Origin: Actinoplanes aureus
GTDB lineage: Bacteria > Actinomycetota > Actinomycetes > Mycobacteriales > Micromonosporaceae
DNA: 64,000 nucleotides
Assembly: GCF_015704865.1 (NCBI RefSeq)
Contig: NZ_JADQTO010000009.1
Location: forward strand, 62,001-126,000
Direction: 5' to 3'
A model generated the notes under the pieces. It had not been told where the DNA came from. It did not search any database and saw only the letters and a program-made list of their open reading frames with translations. Positions 8,100-17,117 of this stretch are shown here, in pieces. A program made the position numbers and the translations under genes. Position 1 is the first letter of the stretch, and every line of letters begins with the position of its first letter.

Positions 8100-10772
8100 C
8101 TACGTACTGTCGTCGGCCATCGCCCGGACCAGCTCACCGCGGGACTTGATGCCGAGCTTCGGATAGATCCGGTACAGGTGCGTGGTGATCGTGCGCGGCG
8201 ACAGGAACAGCCGCTCCGCGATCTCCTTGTTGCTCAGTCCCTCGGCCGCCAGCCGGGCGATCTGCTGCTCCTGCAGGGTCAGGGCACCGGCCGCGTCGAC
8301 CGGCCGGCGCAGCGACTCACCGGATGCGCGCAGCTCGGCCCGGGCCCGCTCGGCCCAGGGTGCGGCACCGAGCGCGTCGAAGGTCGCGGCGGCCGAGCGC
8401 AACAGCGGCCGTGACTCGGCGGCCCGGCGCTGGCGGCGCAGCCACGCCCCGTACGCCCGCTCCAGCCTGGCCCGCTCGAACGGCCACTCCGACAGGTCGG
8501 CGGCGAGTGCCGTCTCGAAGGTTCGCGCGTCGCCGGCCAGGAGCGCCTCGGCGTACCGCAACGCGACCACCAGCGCTGGTGAGCCGCACTCCCCGGCCAC
8601 CTGGCTGAGCTGCGCCGCGATGTCCCGCAGCGCATCCTCCTCGCCGCTCCAGGCGGCCGCCTCGGCCAGGTGCCCGAACGTCACGAACCGCAGGTACGGG
8701 TGGTAGGCGACGTCACCCGGGTCGAAGATGCGGTGCAGCTGCCGGTACGCGTCCGCGGCCCGTCCACCGGCGAGCGCCTCCACCCCGCGGATGGCCTGGA
8801 CCAGCGCGAGCATCGGCAGCATCCCGCTCGTCAGCAGAACGCTCTCTCCCTGGTCAGCGGCCTCCCGGGCGGCTGCCGCGTCGCCGGTCAGCGCCTGGGC
8901 GTGGCCGAGCATCAGCCGGGCCGTCAACGCCCACGCCGCCTGGCCGGTCTCGGCAGCGAGCGCCGCGGCCTCGGCGGCGGCCGGCAGGGCCACCCGGGTG
9001 TCGCCCAGGCTCGCCGCGGTGAACGCCTGGCTGGTCAGCAACTGGGCGAGCAGGCCGACCCGGCCCTGGGCCCGCACCCCGGCCACCGCGGCCGCGAAGA
9101 ACTGCGCCGACAGATGCAATGCGCCGATCCCGCCGGCGCTCAGGCCGAGCAGCTGCTGTTCGGCCGGGGCCAGGTCGAAGCGGGTGATCAGCTGCGTCAT
9201 CCGCTCCAGCGTCACCGCACCGCGCTCGATCGGCGCGATCAGCCCCACCGTGGCGATCATCCGGGGGTCTTCCTTGGGCGCGTCGAAGTTGTCGGCGACC
9301 GTGAGGTACGCCTGGATGGTCTCCACGGACGCGTTCGACCAGTAGAACCGCAGGCTCATCGCCACCAGGGCGCCGACCGCCCGCTGCTCGTCGCCGTCGC
9401 GGCGCAGCGCGTCGATGAGCTCGGCGTACACGGTCAGCCGTGCGTTGCCCGACCAGCCGGTGATGGAGAACTGCTCACGCAGATAGGACAGCCACGCCTG
9501 GTCGGCCGGGCGCAGCTGCTCGTCGACCACGTCGGTCAGTAGCCGCCGCGCCGCCGCGATGTCACCCTGCTCGGCGGCGACCTCGGCGGCCGCCAGCAAC
9601 CGGCGGCCGCGCTCGGCCGGGTCCTCGCTCAGCTGCACCGCCCGCTGCAACGCGGCCAGCGCCACGGTGGCCGCCTGGCGGTGCCCGGCCCGGGTCGCGG
9701 TCTCGGTCAGTTCCCGGGCCAGCGTCTCGTCCGGGCCGGTCGCGGCCGCCGCGCGATGCCACACGTGCCGGTCCGGGTCGGCGACGGTCACGGCGGCCAG
9801 CGCGGCGTGCACGCTCCGCCGCTGGGTCACGCCCACCGACTGGTACAGCGCCGAGCGCAGCAATGGATGCCGGAACCTCAACCGGTACGTGTCGTCGACA
9901 TGAACCAGCCGGGTCGTCACGGCCGGTTCGACGTCGCCGACGGTCACCGGCTGGCCTGTGTACCGGCCGCTCGCCGCGAGGATCTCGTCGAGGCCGTCCC
10001 CGTCATCGAGGGCGGCGACCAGCAGCACGGCCCGGGTGGCGGCGGGCAGTTCGGCGACGAGGGCGGCGAACGTACGCTCCACCCGGGTGCTCAGCGGCAG
10101 CCACGACGGCAGCAGCGCCGCACCCCCGGAGGCCGCCGCCACCGCGCCCAGTTCGACCAGGCCGAGCGGGTTGCCCGCGGACTGCTCCAGCACCCGCTCG
10201 CGCAACGGCGGCGACAGGTCCGGCGCGACCGAGGCCAGCAGCGCGCCCGCGTCCGCCGGTGACAACGGCTCGAGTCGCAGCTCCGGCAGCCCGGCCTGGG
10301 TCAGCAGCTGGTCGACGTCGTCGCCGTCGCGGGTGGTCAGCACCATCGCCACCGGGTCCGCACCGATCCGGCGGGCCGCGAACGTCAGCGCCTCCCACGA
10401 ACCACGATCCAGCCAGTGCGCGTCCTCGACCGCCACCAGGACCGGCTCCGGCTGCGCGCCGAGCAGGTCCAGCAGGTCCATGGCCGCCCGGTACGGCGTA
10501 TCGATCTCGTCGGCCCGGGCCGGGCCGCCACGGCCCAGAGCCCGGAGCAACCGGTGCAGTCCGGCGTAGGGAATGTGGACCTCGGCCTGCACCCCGCTGA
10601 CCCCGGCCACCCGCATGCCGCGCTCGGTCGCCAGCGCCGACACCCGCGCCAGCAGCGCGGTCTTGCCGATCCCGGCCTCGCCACGCAGAACCACGGCGCC
10701 GCCGGCCTGCGCGACGGTCCGGTCCAGCAGCCCGGTGACCGCGAGTATCGGTGCGTCGCGCCCGACCAGCAT
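8100..10772 (-). CDS. LAL-type LuxR-family transcriptional regulator with AAA ATPase domain
   Basis: An 890-residue regulator of the large ATP-binding LuxR class (MalT-like architecture). Near the N-terminus are LVGRDAPI and the Walker A motif GEAGIGKTALL, followed by a Walker B-type acidic strand (VLVAVEDAHWLD). The long middle is Ala/Leu-rich helical repeat of TPR type. The last 65 residues are a LuxR helix-turn-helix (LTLQEQQIARLAAEGLSNKE, then IAERLFLSPRTITTHL). The ATG start is preferred over an in-frame TTG 15 bp upstream. It faces the patatin gene across 132 bp that contain a perfect inverted repeat, and it lies upstream of the two hydrolase genes. Its inducer is unknown. Confidence 0.92.
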   Translation of the reverse strand: MLVGRDAPILAVTGLLDRTVAQAGGAVVLRGEAGIGKTALLARVSALATERGMRVAGVSGVQAEVHIPYAGLHRLLRALGRGGPARADEIDTPYRAAMDLLDLLGAQPEPVLVAVEDAHWLDRGSWEALTFAARRIGADPVAMVLTTRDGDDVDQLLTQAGLPELRLEPLSPADAGALLASVAPDLSPPLRERVLEQSAGNPLGLVELGAVAAASGGAALLPSWLPLSTRVERTFAALVAELPAATRAVLLVAALDDGDGLDEILAASGRYTGQPVTVGDVEPAVTTRLVHVDDTYRLRFRHPLLRSALYQSVGVTQRRSVHAALAAVTVADPDRHVWHRAAAATGPDETLARELTETATRAGHRQAATVALAALQRAVQLSEDPAERGRRLLAAAEVAAEQGDIAAARRLLTDVVDEQLRPADQAWLSYLREQFSITGWSGNARLTVYAELIDALRRDGDEQRAVGALVAMSLRFYWSNASVETIQAYLTVADNFDAPKEDPRMIATVGLIAPIERGAVTLERMTQLITRFDLAPAEQQLLGLSAGGIGALHLSAQFFAAAVAGVRAQGRVGLLAQLLTSQAFTAASLGDTRVALPAAAEAAALAAETGQAAWALTARLMLGHAQALTGDAAAAREAADQGESVLLTSGMLPMLALVQAIRGVEALAGGRAADAYRQLHRIFDPGDVAYHPYLRFVTFGHLAEAAAWSGEEDALRDIAAQLSQVAGECGSPALVVALRYAEALLAGDARTFETALAADLSEWPFERARLERAYGAWLRRQRRAAESRPLLRSAAATFDALGAAPWAERARAELRASGESLRRPVDAAGALTLQEQQIARLAAEGLSNKEIAERLFLSPRTITTHLYRIYPKLGIKSRGELVRAMADDST

Positions 10773-10806
10773 TCGATCCGCCCCCAAATTCGAATGTGGT
10801 GATCCG

Positions 10807-10823
10807 GTTCAGTATCGCTGAAC
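10807..10823. promoter_or_regulatory. Inverted repeat in the LAL/patatin divergent region
   Basis: GTTCAG and CTGAAC are a perfect 6-bp inverted pair around TATCG, midway between two divergent genes. A second palindrome, ATTCGAAT, lies at 10788-10795. Both are plausible operators, with no direct proof. Confidence 0.35.
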
Positions 10824-10904
10824 TCACATGCGCCGATCCGGCTCGCCGCGCGTGTTTCTCCGCACGGCGTGCCGGCATAGCGGCCGGGTGCTTGGATCCG
10901 GTAC

Positions 10905-11744
10905 ATGAGTGTCGACGGCAAGGCTCTGGTACTCGGCGGCGGCGGCGTCACCGGCGTCGCGTGGGAGATCGGGCTGCTGCACGGCCTGGCCGAGAACGGC
11001 GTCGATCTGACCGATGCCGATCTGTTCGTCGGGACGTCGGCCGGGTCGTCCGTGGCCGCTCAGGTGCTCTCCGGCGTACCCTTCAATGATCTTTTCGCGG
11101 CGCAGCTCGCCGACGCCGGCGGCGAGATCGCCGCCCGGATCGGTCTGGGCAGTCTGCTGAAGTTCGTGGTCGCCGGCCTCTGGCCGGGTGATCCGGCGCG
11201 CGGCCGCGCCTGGCTGGGCCGCCAGGCGCTGCGCGCGCGGACGGTGCCGGAGGCCGAGCGGCGCGCGGTGATCGCCCGCCGCATCGGCGACGGCGGCTGG
11301 CCGGCGACCCGCTTGCGCATCGCCGCGGTCGAGGCCGAGACCGGTGAGGTACGCGTCTTCGACGCGTCCAGCGGCATCCCGCTGGTCGACGCCGTCGCCG
11401 CCAGCTGCGCGGTGCCGTTGACGTGGCCGCCGGTGACGATCGGCGGGAAGCGTTACATCGACGGCGGAGCCCGCTCGGTCGCCAACGCCGACCTGGCCGC
11501 CGGCTACCGGCAGGTGGTGGTGCTGGCCCCGGTGACGCAGTCGGTGCGGCCCTCCGGCCGGCCGCAGGCGCAGGTCGCGGCTCTCGGGCCGGGGGTGCGC
11601 ACCGCGGTGGTGTCACCGGACCGGGCGGCACGCGCCGCGATCGGCCGCAACGTGCTGGATCCGGCGCGGCGGCGACCGGCCGCGGAGGCCGGGCGGGCGC
11701 AGGCGGCGGCCGAGGCGGAGCGCCTACGCACCGTCTGGCAGTGA
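10905..11744 (+). CDS. Patatin-like phospholipase
   Basis: A 279-residue serine hydrolase of the bacterial patatin family, expected to cleave acyl esters of phospholipids or related lipids. The oxyanion-hole Gly cluster is LVLGGGGVTGVAWE at the N-terminus, the nucleophile elbow is GTSAGSS with the Ser near residue 47, and the catalytic Asp is in YIDGGARS. Together these make the Ser-Asp dyad complete. No signal peptide or membrane helix is seen, so it is probably intracellular. It is divergent from the LAL regulator and followed by a STAS gene that has its own upstream palindrome, so it is probably a single transcription unit. Confidence 0.88.
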   Translation: MSVDGKALVLGGGGVTGVAWEIGLLHGLAENGVDLTDADLFVGTSAGSSVAAQVLSGVPFNDLFAAQLADAGGEIAARIGLGSLLKFVVAGLWPGDPARGRAWLGRQALRARTVPEAERRAVIARRIGDGGWPATRLRIAAVEAETGEVRVFDASSGIPLVDAVAASCAVPLTWPPVTIGGKRYIDGGARSVANADLAAGYRQVVVLAPVTQSVRPSGRPQAQVAALGPGVRTAVVSPDRAARAAIGRNVLDPARRRPAAEAGRAQAAAEAERLRTVWQ

Positions 11745-11794
11745 CGCAAATCGATGACAATGGGTGAAAAGCGCTACCCCCGACGTGAAACCCC

Positions 11795-11820
11795 CGATAT
11801 TTGCTGGTAGACAAATATCG
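11795..11820. promoter_or_regulatory. Perfect AT-rich inverted repeat abutting the STAS start codon
   Basis: CGATATTTG and CAAATATCG form a perfect 9-bp inverted repeat around an 8-base spacer; the right arm ends on the first base of the GTG start. It stands out in this GC-rich genome. It could be a repressor site or a hairpin that blocks translation start. Confidence 0.5.
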
Positions 11821-12194
11821 TGACGGACGACTACTTCTCCATCGCCGCGGAGCCGGCCGGCACGGACGCCGCCGGGTCGGTGACGTCCCGTGTCCGGCTG
11901 GCCGGCGAGCTCGACATCGACAGCCGCGAGGAACTGCGTGACGCGCTGCTCGGCATCGTCGCCGCCGGCGGCACCGGGCGCATGGTGGTCGATCTCCAGG
12001 ACGTGCGGTTCATCGACTCGGAGGCGATCGGCGCGATCATCGAGGGCTACGTCGCCGCCGACCAGGCCGGGATCGCCTTCCGGCTGACCAATGCCGGCGG
12101 CATCGTCAAGCGGGTGATCGACACCATCGGCCTCGACCACCTGCTGGACACTCCGGAACCGGGCGGCGCGGGCAGCGATCAGGAGTCCGCCTGA
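11820..12194 (+). CDS. STAS-domain anti-sigma factor antagonist
   Basis: A 124-residue STAS protein. The core strand RVRLAGELDIDSREEL is followed by VVDLQDVRFIDSEAIGAIIE, giving a candidate phosphorylated Ser at 67, next to Asp 66. The C-terminus ends in an acidic/Gly tail (PEPGGAGSDQESA). The GTG start has no Shine-Dalgarno sequence; a perfect inverted repeat occupies that place, so initiation may be leaderless or structurally controlled. There is no sigma factor or anti-sigma kinase beside it. It is less related to the first STAS protein (313-651) than a simple duplicate would be. Confidence 0.85.
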   Translation: MTDDYFSIAAEPAGTDAAGSVTSRVRLAGELDIDSREELRDALLGIVAAGGTGRMVVDLQDVRFIDSEAIGAIIEGYVAADQAGIAFRLTNAGGIVKRVIDTIGLDHLLDTPEPGGAGSDQESA

Positions 12195-12233
12195 CGCATC
12201 CGCGGCGCCTCGCAAGGCGTCAGCCGGAAGGCG

Positions 12234-13742
12234 TCAGCCTGCCGGCTGGAATCTGATCATGTTCCAGGACAGGGGTGGCAACGCGGCGATGCCGTGACCG
12301 TCGGCCACCTTCACATCGTCGAGCCGGCGCGGGACGACCCGGTCCGGCGCCTCGGCCGTGTTCACCGCGTCCGCGTCGGTGTCGGCGATCACCACGTGCT
12401 CCGCTGTGATCAGGCCCGGGCAGGCGCGCAGATCCAGGTCCAGGGCCGTCTGCTGCCGCTGGTCGCGGTTGACGGCGAACACAGTCAGCGTGCCCGGCTC
12501 CTCGTCGTGCACGGCGACGGCGTCGATCAGCGGCACGTCTCCGTACGCCGTCGTCGCGTACCCCGGTGCCTGAAGAACCGTGCGCAGCACCGTGCCGCGA
12601 CCGTTCAGCGAGGTCAGCGCGAAGGGGTGGAAGCTGGCCTGCCGCCAGGCCGGGCCGCCCGGCTCGCAGCGGATCGGCGCTATGACGTTGACCAGCTGCG
12701 CCAGGCAGCCGATCTTGACCCGGTCGGCGTGCCGGAGCAGCGAGATGAGCAGGCTGCCGACGACGACCGCGTCGGTGACCGAGTACGTGTCCTCGATCAG
12801 TCGCGGCGCCTGCGCCCACTCCAGGTTCTCCTCGCCGGCGAAACGGGCCTGGTACCAGACGTTCCACTCGTCGACCGAGAGGTTGATCCGCTTGCGGTGC
12901 CCGCCGGTGGCCCGGACGTGGTCGCAGGTGGCCACCACCTCCTCGATGAACCGGTCCAGGTCGACCGCGCTGGCCAGGAAGCTGTCCCGGTCGTCGCCGT
13001 GCTGCTCGTAGTAGGTGTGCAGGGAGATGTAGTCGACCTGGGCGTACGTCTCGGCCAGCACCTCGGCCTCCCACGCACCGAACGTGGGCATCCGCCGGTT
13101 CGAGCTGCCGCAGGCGGCGAGCTCGATGGTGGGGTCGACCCGGCGCATGGCCTTGGCGGTCTCGGCGGCGAGCCGCCCGTACTCGGCGGCGGTCTTGTGG
13201 CCGATCTGCCAGGGGCCGTCCATCTCGTTGCCGAGGCACCACAGCTTGACCCCGTACGGCTCGGGTGAGCCGTTGGTCCGGCGCAGGTCGGACCAGGCGG
13301 TGCCGCCGGGGTGGTTGCAGTATTCGAGCAGGGCGCGGGCCGCGTCCACGCCGCGGGTGCCGAGGTTGACCGCCAGCATCGGCTCGCTGCCGACCCCACG
13401 GGCCCAGTGCAGGAACTCGTCGACGCCGACCTGGTTGGTCTCGATCGAGCGCCAGGCCAGATCGAGGCGGCGCGGCCGCTGTTCGCGGGGGCCGATGCCG
13501 TCCTCCCAGGTGTATCCGGAGACGAAGTTGCCGCCCGGGTAGCGCAGGATCGGCACACCCAGCTCGCGGACCAGGTCGGCCACGTCGCGGCGGAACCCGG
13601 CGTCGTCGGCGGTGGGGTGGCCGGGCTCGTGGATGCCGGTGTAGACGCAGCGGCCCATGTGTTCCACGAAGGAGCCGTACAGGCGCGGGTCCACCTCGGC
13701 CACGCGCAGCCGGGGGTCGATGCCGAGGGTTGCCTGCCGCAT
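12234..13742 (-). CDS. GH51 alpha-L-arabinofuranosidase
   Basis: A 502-residue intracellular enzyme that releases L-arabinose from short arabinoside oligomers. The family N-terminus YGSFVEHMGRCVYTGI is present. The acid/base Glu is E173 in CLGNEMDGPWQ and the nucleophile is E292 in SVDEWNVWY. A C-terminal beta-domain begins near residue 370. There is no signal peptide, in keeping with import of oligosaccharides before cleavage. Its ATG lies 3 bp after the stop of the upstream permease gene, so it is the last gene of a four-gene operon (binding protein, two permeases, hydrolase). This supports arabinan or arabinoxylan oligosaccharides as the transported substrate. Confidence 0.93.
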   Translation of the reverse strand: MRQATLGIDPRLRVAEVDPRLYGSFVEHMGRCVYTGIHEPGHPTADDAGFRRDVADLVRELGVPILRYPGGNFVSGYTWEDGIGPREQRPRRLDLAWRSIETNQVGVDEFLHWARGVGSEPMLAVNLGTRGVDAARALLEYCNHPGGTAWSDLRRTNGSPEPYGVKLWCLGNEMDGPWQIGHKTAAEYGRLAAETAKAMRRVDPTIELAACGSSNRRMPTFGAWEAEVLAETYAQVDYISLHTYYEQHGDDRDSFLASAVDLDRFIEEVVATCDHVRATGGHRKRINLSVDEWNVWYQARFAGEENLEWAQAPRLIEDTYSVTDAVVVGSLLISLLRHADRVKIGCLAQLVNVIAPIRCEPGGPAWRQASFHPFALTSLNGRGTVLRTVLQAPGYATTAYGDVPLIDAVAVHDEEPGTLTVFAVNRDQRQQTALDLDLRACPGLITAEHVVIADTDADAVNTAEAPDRVVPRRLDDVKVADGHGIAALPPLSWNMIRFQPAG

Positions 13743-13745
13743 GGA

Positions 13746-14630
13746 TCAACCCTTCAGGCCGGTACCGGCGATGCCTTCGACGATGCGGCGCTGGAAGAAC
13801 ACGAACAGCAGGACGAGCGGTAGCGCGCCGAGGATGGCCGAGGCCATCGTGTCGGCGTACCGGATGCCGTAGGTGCCCTGCACGGTGGCGAGGCCGACCG
13901 GGATGGTCATCAGCTTCGGGTTGGTCATCACCAGCAGCGGCCAGAGCAGGTTGTTCCAGCTCCAGACGAAGGTGAAGATGGCGACCGCGGACACCACCGG
14001 CCGGCTCAGCGGCATGACCACCCGCCAGTAGGTCCGGAAGAAGCCGGCGCCGTCCACCCGGGCCGCCTCGTCCAGTTCCCGGGGCACGCCGTCGAAGAAC
14101 TGTTTGAAGATGAAGACCGCGATGGCGGCGGGCACCTGCGGGATGATCACCGCCCAGTACGTGTTGAGCAGCCCCAGCGCGGCGAACTCCTTGAACTGCG
14201 GCACGATCAGCACCTGCTGCGGGATCATGATGCCGATCAGGACGAACCAGAACACCAGCCACCGGTACCGGAACCGCATCCGGGACAGGGCGAACGCGGC
14301 CATGCTGGCGGTCAGCACGGTCGCCGCCGCGGTCAGCGTGGAGGTGATGAAGCTGGACGCGTACCAGTTCCAGATGTCGCCCTGCCCCAGCAGGGTGCGG
14401 TAGGACTCCAGCGTCGGGTTCTCGATCATCCAGGTGGGGTTGGTGGTCTCGGCGTTCGGTTTGAGCGAGGTGTCCACCGCCCAGGCGATCGGCACCAGCC
14501 AGATCACCGCGAACGCGATCAGCACCCCGGCGCAGAACCCGTTGAAGAGCCGGGTCCGTCGATCGATCTCCTCGCGGGTGACGGTGGGCGCGGTGTCGCG
14601 CCGTTGGCGGGTCTCGGCGACGATGGTCAT
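13746..14630 (-). CDS. Carbohydrate ABC importer permease (MalG type)
   Basis: A 294-residue inner-membrane permease with six predicted helices, the first at VLIAFAVIWLVPIAWAV. The EAA loop that docks the ATPase is visible as ELDEAARVDGAGFFRTYWRV. The start is set at the ATG that overlaps the stop of the upstream permease (ATGA); a longer frame would run into that gene. It pairs with the MalF-type permease. No ATPase gene is in the operon, so a shared multiple-sugar ATPase encoded elsewhere is presumed. Confidence 0.9.
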   Translation of the reverse strand: MTIVAETRQRRDTAPTVTREEIDRRTRLFNGFCAGVLIAFAVIWLVPIAWAVDTSLKPNAETTNPTWMIENPTLESYRTLLGQGDIWNWYASSFITSTLTAAATVLTASMAAFALSRMRFRYRWLVFWFVLIGIMIPQQVLIVPQFKEFAALGLLNTYWAVIIPQVPAAIAVFIFKQFFDGVPRELDEAARVDGAGFFRTYWRVVMPLSRPVVSAVAIFTFVWSWNNLLWPLLVMTNPKLMTIPVGLATVQGTYGIRYADTMASAILGALPLVLLFVFFQRRIVEGIAGTGLKG

Positions 14631-15571
14631 CACAACCCCTGTTCCTGACGCCGGGTGAGCAGCACCCACACCGCGGAGACGGCCAGTACGACGAGGAAGA
14701 ACAGCGTCGACACGGCCGAGGCGTAGCCGACGCGGAAGTCGGTGAACCCGACGTCGTAGACGTATTCGAGGACCGGGCGGGTGCTGAAGTTCGGCCCGCC
14801 GCTGGTCATGATGTACATCTGGTCGAAGACCTTCAGCGAGGCGATCACCTGGAGCACCACGACCAGCGAGGTGGTGCGGGCCAGCATCGGTACGGTGATC
14901 CGGCGGATCTGGGCGATCGGTCCGGCACCGTCGATCGCGGCCGCCTCGTACAGCTCACGCGGGATGTCCTGCAGGCCGGCGAGGTAGAGCACGAAGTTGA
15001 AGCCGAGCGTCCACCACACGGTGGTCAGGGCGAGCGACCACATCGCCACGTCGGGGTCGCCGAGCCAGCCGGGCTCGGTGAAGCCCAGCGCGGTGACGAA
15101 CCGGCCGAGCAGGCCCAGCTCCGGGGTGTAGATCCACATCCAGATCAGGGCGACGACCGCGGACGGCAGGACGTACGGCAGGAAGAACGCCAGCCGGAAG
15201 AACCAGCGCCCGCGGCGTACCCGGTCGGCGAGCAGGGCGAGCACGAAGGCGAGCACGACCAGCGGGGGTGTGGTGAGGATGGTGAACCAGATGGTGTGCC
15301 ACATCGACTCCCAGAAGGCGGGGTCGCCGAACGCCTCGGCGTAGTTGCCGAGGCCGGCCCAACTGCCGAGACCCTCCTTCACGAGGCTGGTGTCGAACAG
15401 GCTCATCAAGACCATGTAGAGCGTCGGTCCGATGATGAACAGCAGGTAGAGGACGAGGAACGGGGCCATCATCAGCAGCGCGGGGCGGCCGTGGCCGGGC
15501 TGGACGTCGGCGTCGCGCAGGGCGGGAGCGACCTGCTCAGCCGGTCGATCGGGGGCGGTAAGCGTCGTCAC
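14630..15571 (-). CDS. Carbohydrate ABC importer permease (MalF type)
   Basis: A 313-residue membrane permease, the partner of the MalG-type subunit. The first helix is LMMAPFLVLYLLFIIGPTLY. The cytoplasmic EAA motif reads ELYEAAAIDGAGPIAQIRRI. The GTG start has GAGGAGGTCGAC directly upstream. It lies 10 bp after the binding-protein gene and overlaps the next permease by one base, so the order binding protein, MalF, MalG, GH51 is one transcript. Confidence 0.9.
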   Translation of the reverse strand: MTTLTAPDRPAEQVAPALRDADVQPGHGRPALLMMAPFLVLYLLFIIGPTLYMVLMSLFDTSLVKEGLGSWAGLGNYAEAFGDPAFWESMWHTIWFTILTTPPLVVLAFVLALLADRVRRGRWFFRLAFFLPYVLPSAVVALIWMWIYTPELGLLGRFVTALGFTEPGWLGDPDVAMWSLALTTVWWTLGFNFVLYLAGLQDIPRELYEAAAIDGAGPIAQIRRITVPMLARTTSLVVVLQVIASLKVFDQMYIMTSGGPNFSTRPVLEYVYDVGFTDFRVGYASAVSTLFFLVVLAVSAVWVLLTRRQEQGL

Positions 15572-15581
15572 GTCGACCTCC

Positions 15582-16919
15582 TCAGACCGGCGAGGGCAGG
15601 GCCGCGAGGGCGGTGAGCTGGGACCGGATCTGGGCGATCGCGGCCTGCGGAGTGAGCTGGCCGCTTTCGACGGCGCCGACCGCCGAACCCATGACGTTCT
15701 CGAAGTTGGACCCGGATCCGGAGTACCAGGCGGGCTCGTCGTAGACGGCGGCGTCGGCGGCGGCCGCGTAGTTCGACTGCGGGGTGAGCTTGCGGTACGC
15801 GTCGCTGTCCGCGACCGGCATCCAGGACGGCACGTGCCCGCCCTCGGCCCAGGTCATGCTCTGGTCGAGCAGCGCCCTGATGAAGCCGAGCGACAAGTCG
15901 AGCTGTTCGCGGGTCTGGTCGTCGCGGCGGGGCAGCACCAGCGTGTGCGAGTCGGCGTGCACGGCGTAGGTGCCACCGAAGACATTCGGCAGCAGTGCCA
16001 TCCCGAACGGCATCTTGGCGGTCTGGAAGGTGCTGATCTCCCATTCGCCGTTGATGTGGAACCCGGAGCCGCCGGCCGCGAACAGCGCGATGGCGCCCTG
16101 GTAGTCGATGGCGCCGGGCATCAGCTTGCGCTCGACGGTCAGCGTCCGCAGGTATTCCAGGACCTGCTGGGCCTTGGCGTCGTCCAGGACGACCCGGGTG
16201 CCCTCGTCGGCGATCACCTGGCCGCCGAGCTGCGCGTACATGGTGTGGAAGATCCGCCAGCAGCTGGCCGGGTCGGCGTTGATCCCGTGGGTGGCTCCGA
16301 ACTGGCCGGTGACCTGCTGGGCCTTGGTGAAGGCGTCGGTCAGGGCGTCCGGCCCCTCGAGGACTTTCAGGGCGCCGGCGTCGTCGAGCAGTCCGGCCTC
16401 GTCGCAGATGTCGGTGTTGTAGAACAGCACCATCGGGTGGGTGTCGATGGGGATGGCGTAGGCGCGCCCGTCGATCAGCCCGGCCTCCCAGGCCCGCCGG
16501 TTGAACATCTCCGCGGCCATGCCGTGCCGGGCGAGGTCCTCGGGGCGCAGTTCCTGAAGGAGCCCGGCCTGCTGCATCGTCTGCATCCGGGTCAGGTGCG
16601 ACACGGCGACGTTCGGCGGCTTGGCGCCGACCGTGGCCAGCGACAGCTTCGTGTAGTACGGGTTGCCCCAGGCCAGCGTCACGGCCTGCACCGGGATGCC
16701 GGGGTTCGCCGCGCGGTAGCCGGCGACCATCTGCTGCATGCGCAGGCCGTCGCCGCCGCCGAACAGGTCCCAGTACTCCACGGTGCCTGGGTCGAGTGGG
16801 GTGTTGGCCAACCCGGCACCGACCGGTGTCGAACATCCGGCGAGGGTGGCCGCGCCGGCGCCGGCCAGGACGGCACTCAGCAGGCTGCGGCGGGAGAGAA
16901 CGCGATGGTCGGTCTGCAT
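15582..16919 (-). CDS. Extracellular sugar-binding lipoprotein of the arabinoside ABC importer
   Basis: A 445-residue family 1 solute-binding protein that captures oligosaccharides at the cell surface. The N-terminus carries SRRSLLSAVLAGAGAATLAGC, combining a twin-Arg pair with a lipobox (LAGC, Cys near residue 29), so it is probably a lipoprotein. The body has the typical two-lobe pattern, with VEYWDLFGGGDGLRMQQMV early on. The ATG is chosen because GGAGGG lies 9 bp upstream; the longer frame adds 13 unlikely residues. It heads the operon that ends with the GH51 gene, which is the best evidence for an arabinoside ligand. Confidence 0.9.
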   Translation of the reverse strand: MQTDHRVLSRRSLLSAVLAGAGAATLAGCSTPVGAGLANTPLDPGTVEYWDLFGGGDGLRMQQMVAGYRAANPGIPVQAVTLAWGNPYYTKLSLATVGAKPPNVAVSHLTRMQTMQQAGLLQELRPEDLARHGMAAEMFNRRAWEAGLIDGRAYAIPIDTHPMVLFYNTDICDEAGLLDDAGALKVLEGPDALTDAFTKAQQVTGQFGATHGINADPASCWRIFHTMYAQLGGQVIADEGTRVVLDDAKAQQVLEYLRTLTVERKLMPGAIDYQGAIALFAAGGSGFHINGEWEISTFQTAKMPFGMALLPNVFGGTYAVHADSHTLVLPRRDDQTREQLDLSLGFIRALLDQSMTWAEGGHVPSWMPVADSDAYRKLTPQSNYAAAADAAVYDEPAWYSGSGSNFENVMGSAVGAVESGQLTPQAAIAQIRSQLTALAALPSPV

Positions 16920-17066
16920 GAGCTCGGCCCTCCACCCTGATCCTTTGACGGGCGTCACTCACATTAAGACCATGTAACGCGTCGTGATACCGGAGTTACC
17001 TCAAGTGGCATAACAGGCGACGCGCGCCGCTTCTTCTCATGAATGTCGATGTGTTGTAACGTCTCG

Positions 17067-17080
17067 CGGGAGCGCTCCCA
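17067..17080. promoter_or_regulatory. CebR-type operator upstream of the GH12 cellulase
   Basis: CGGGAGCGCTCCCA differs by one base from the 14-bp palindrome TGGGAGCGCTCCCA bound by the cellobiose-responsive LacI-family repressor CebR in Streptomyces and Thermobifida. It lies 38-51 bp before the ATG, a good position for repression. Confidence 0.85.
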
Positions 17081-17117
17081 CAATCCCCATTGGGTTCCCG
17101 GCCCAAGAGGAGCTTCC

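Noticed and set aside
12220..14262. 680-codon minus-strand open frame
   Set aside because: It crosses the GH51 and permease genes in another frame and is almost all Arg, Gly, Ala, Pro and His.
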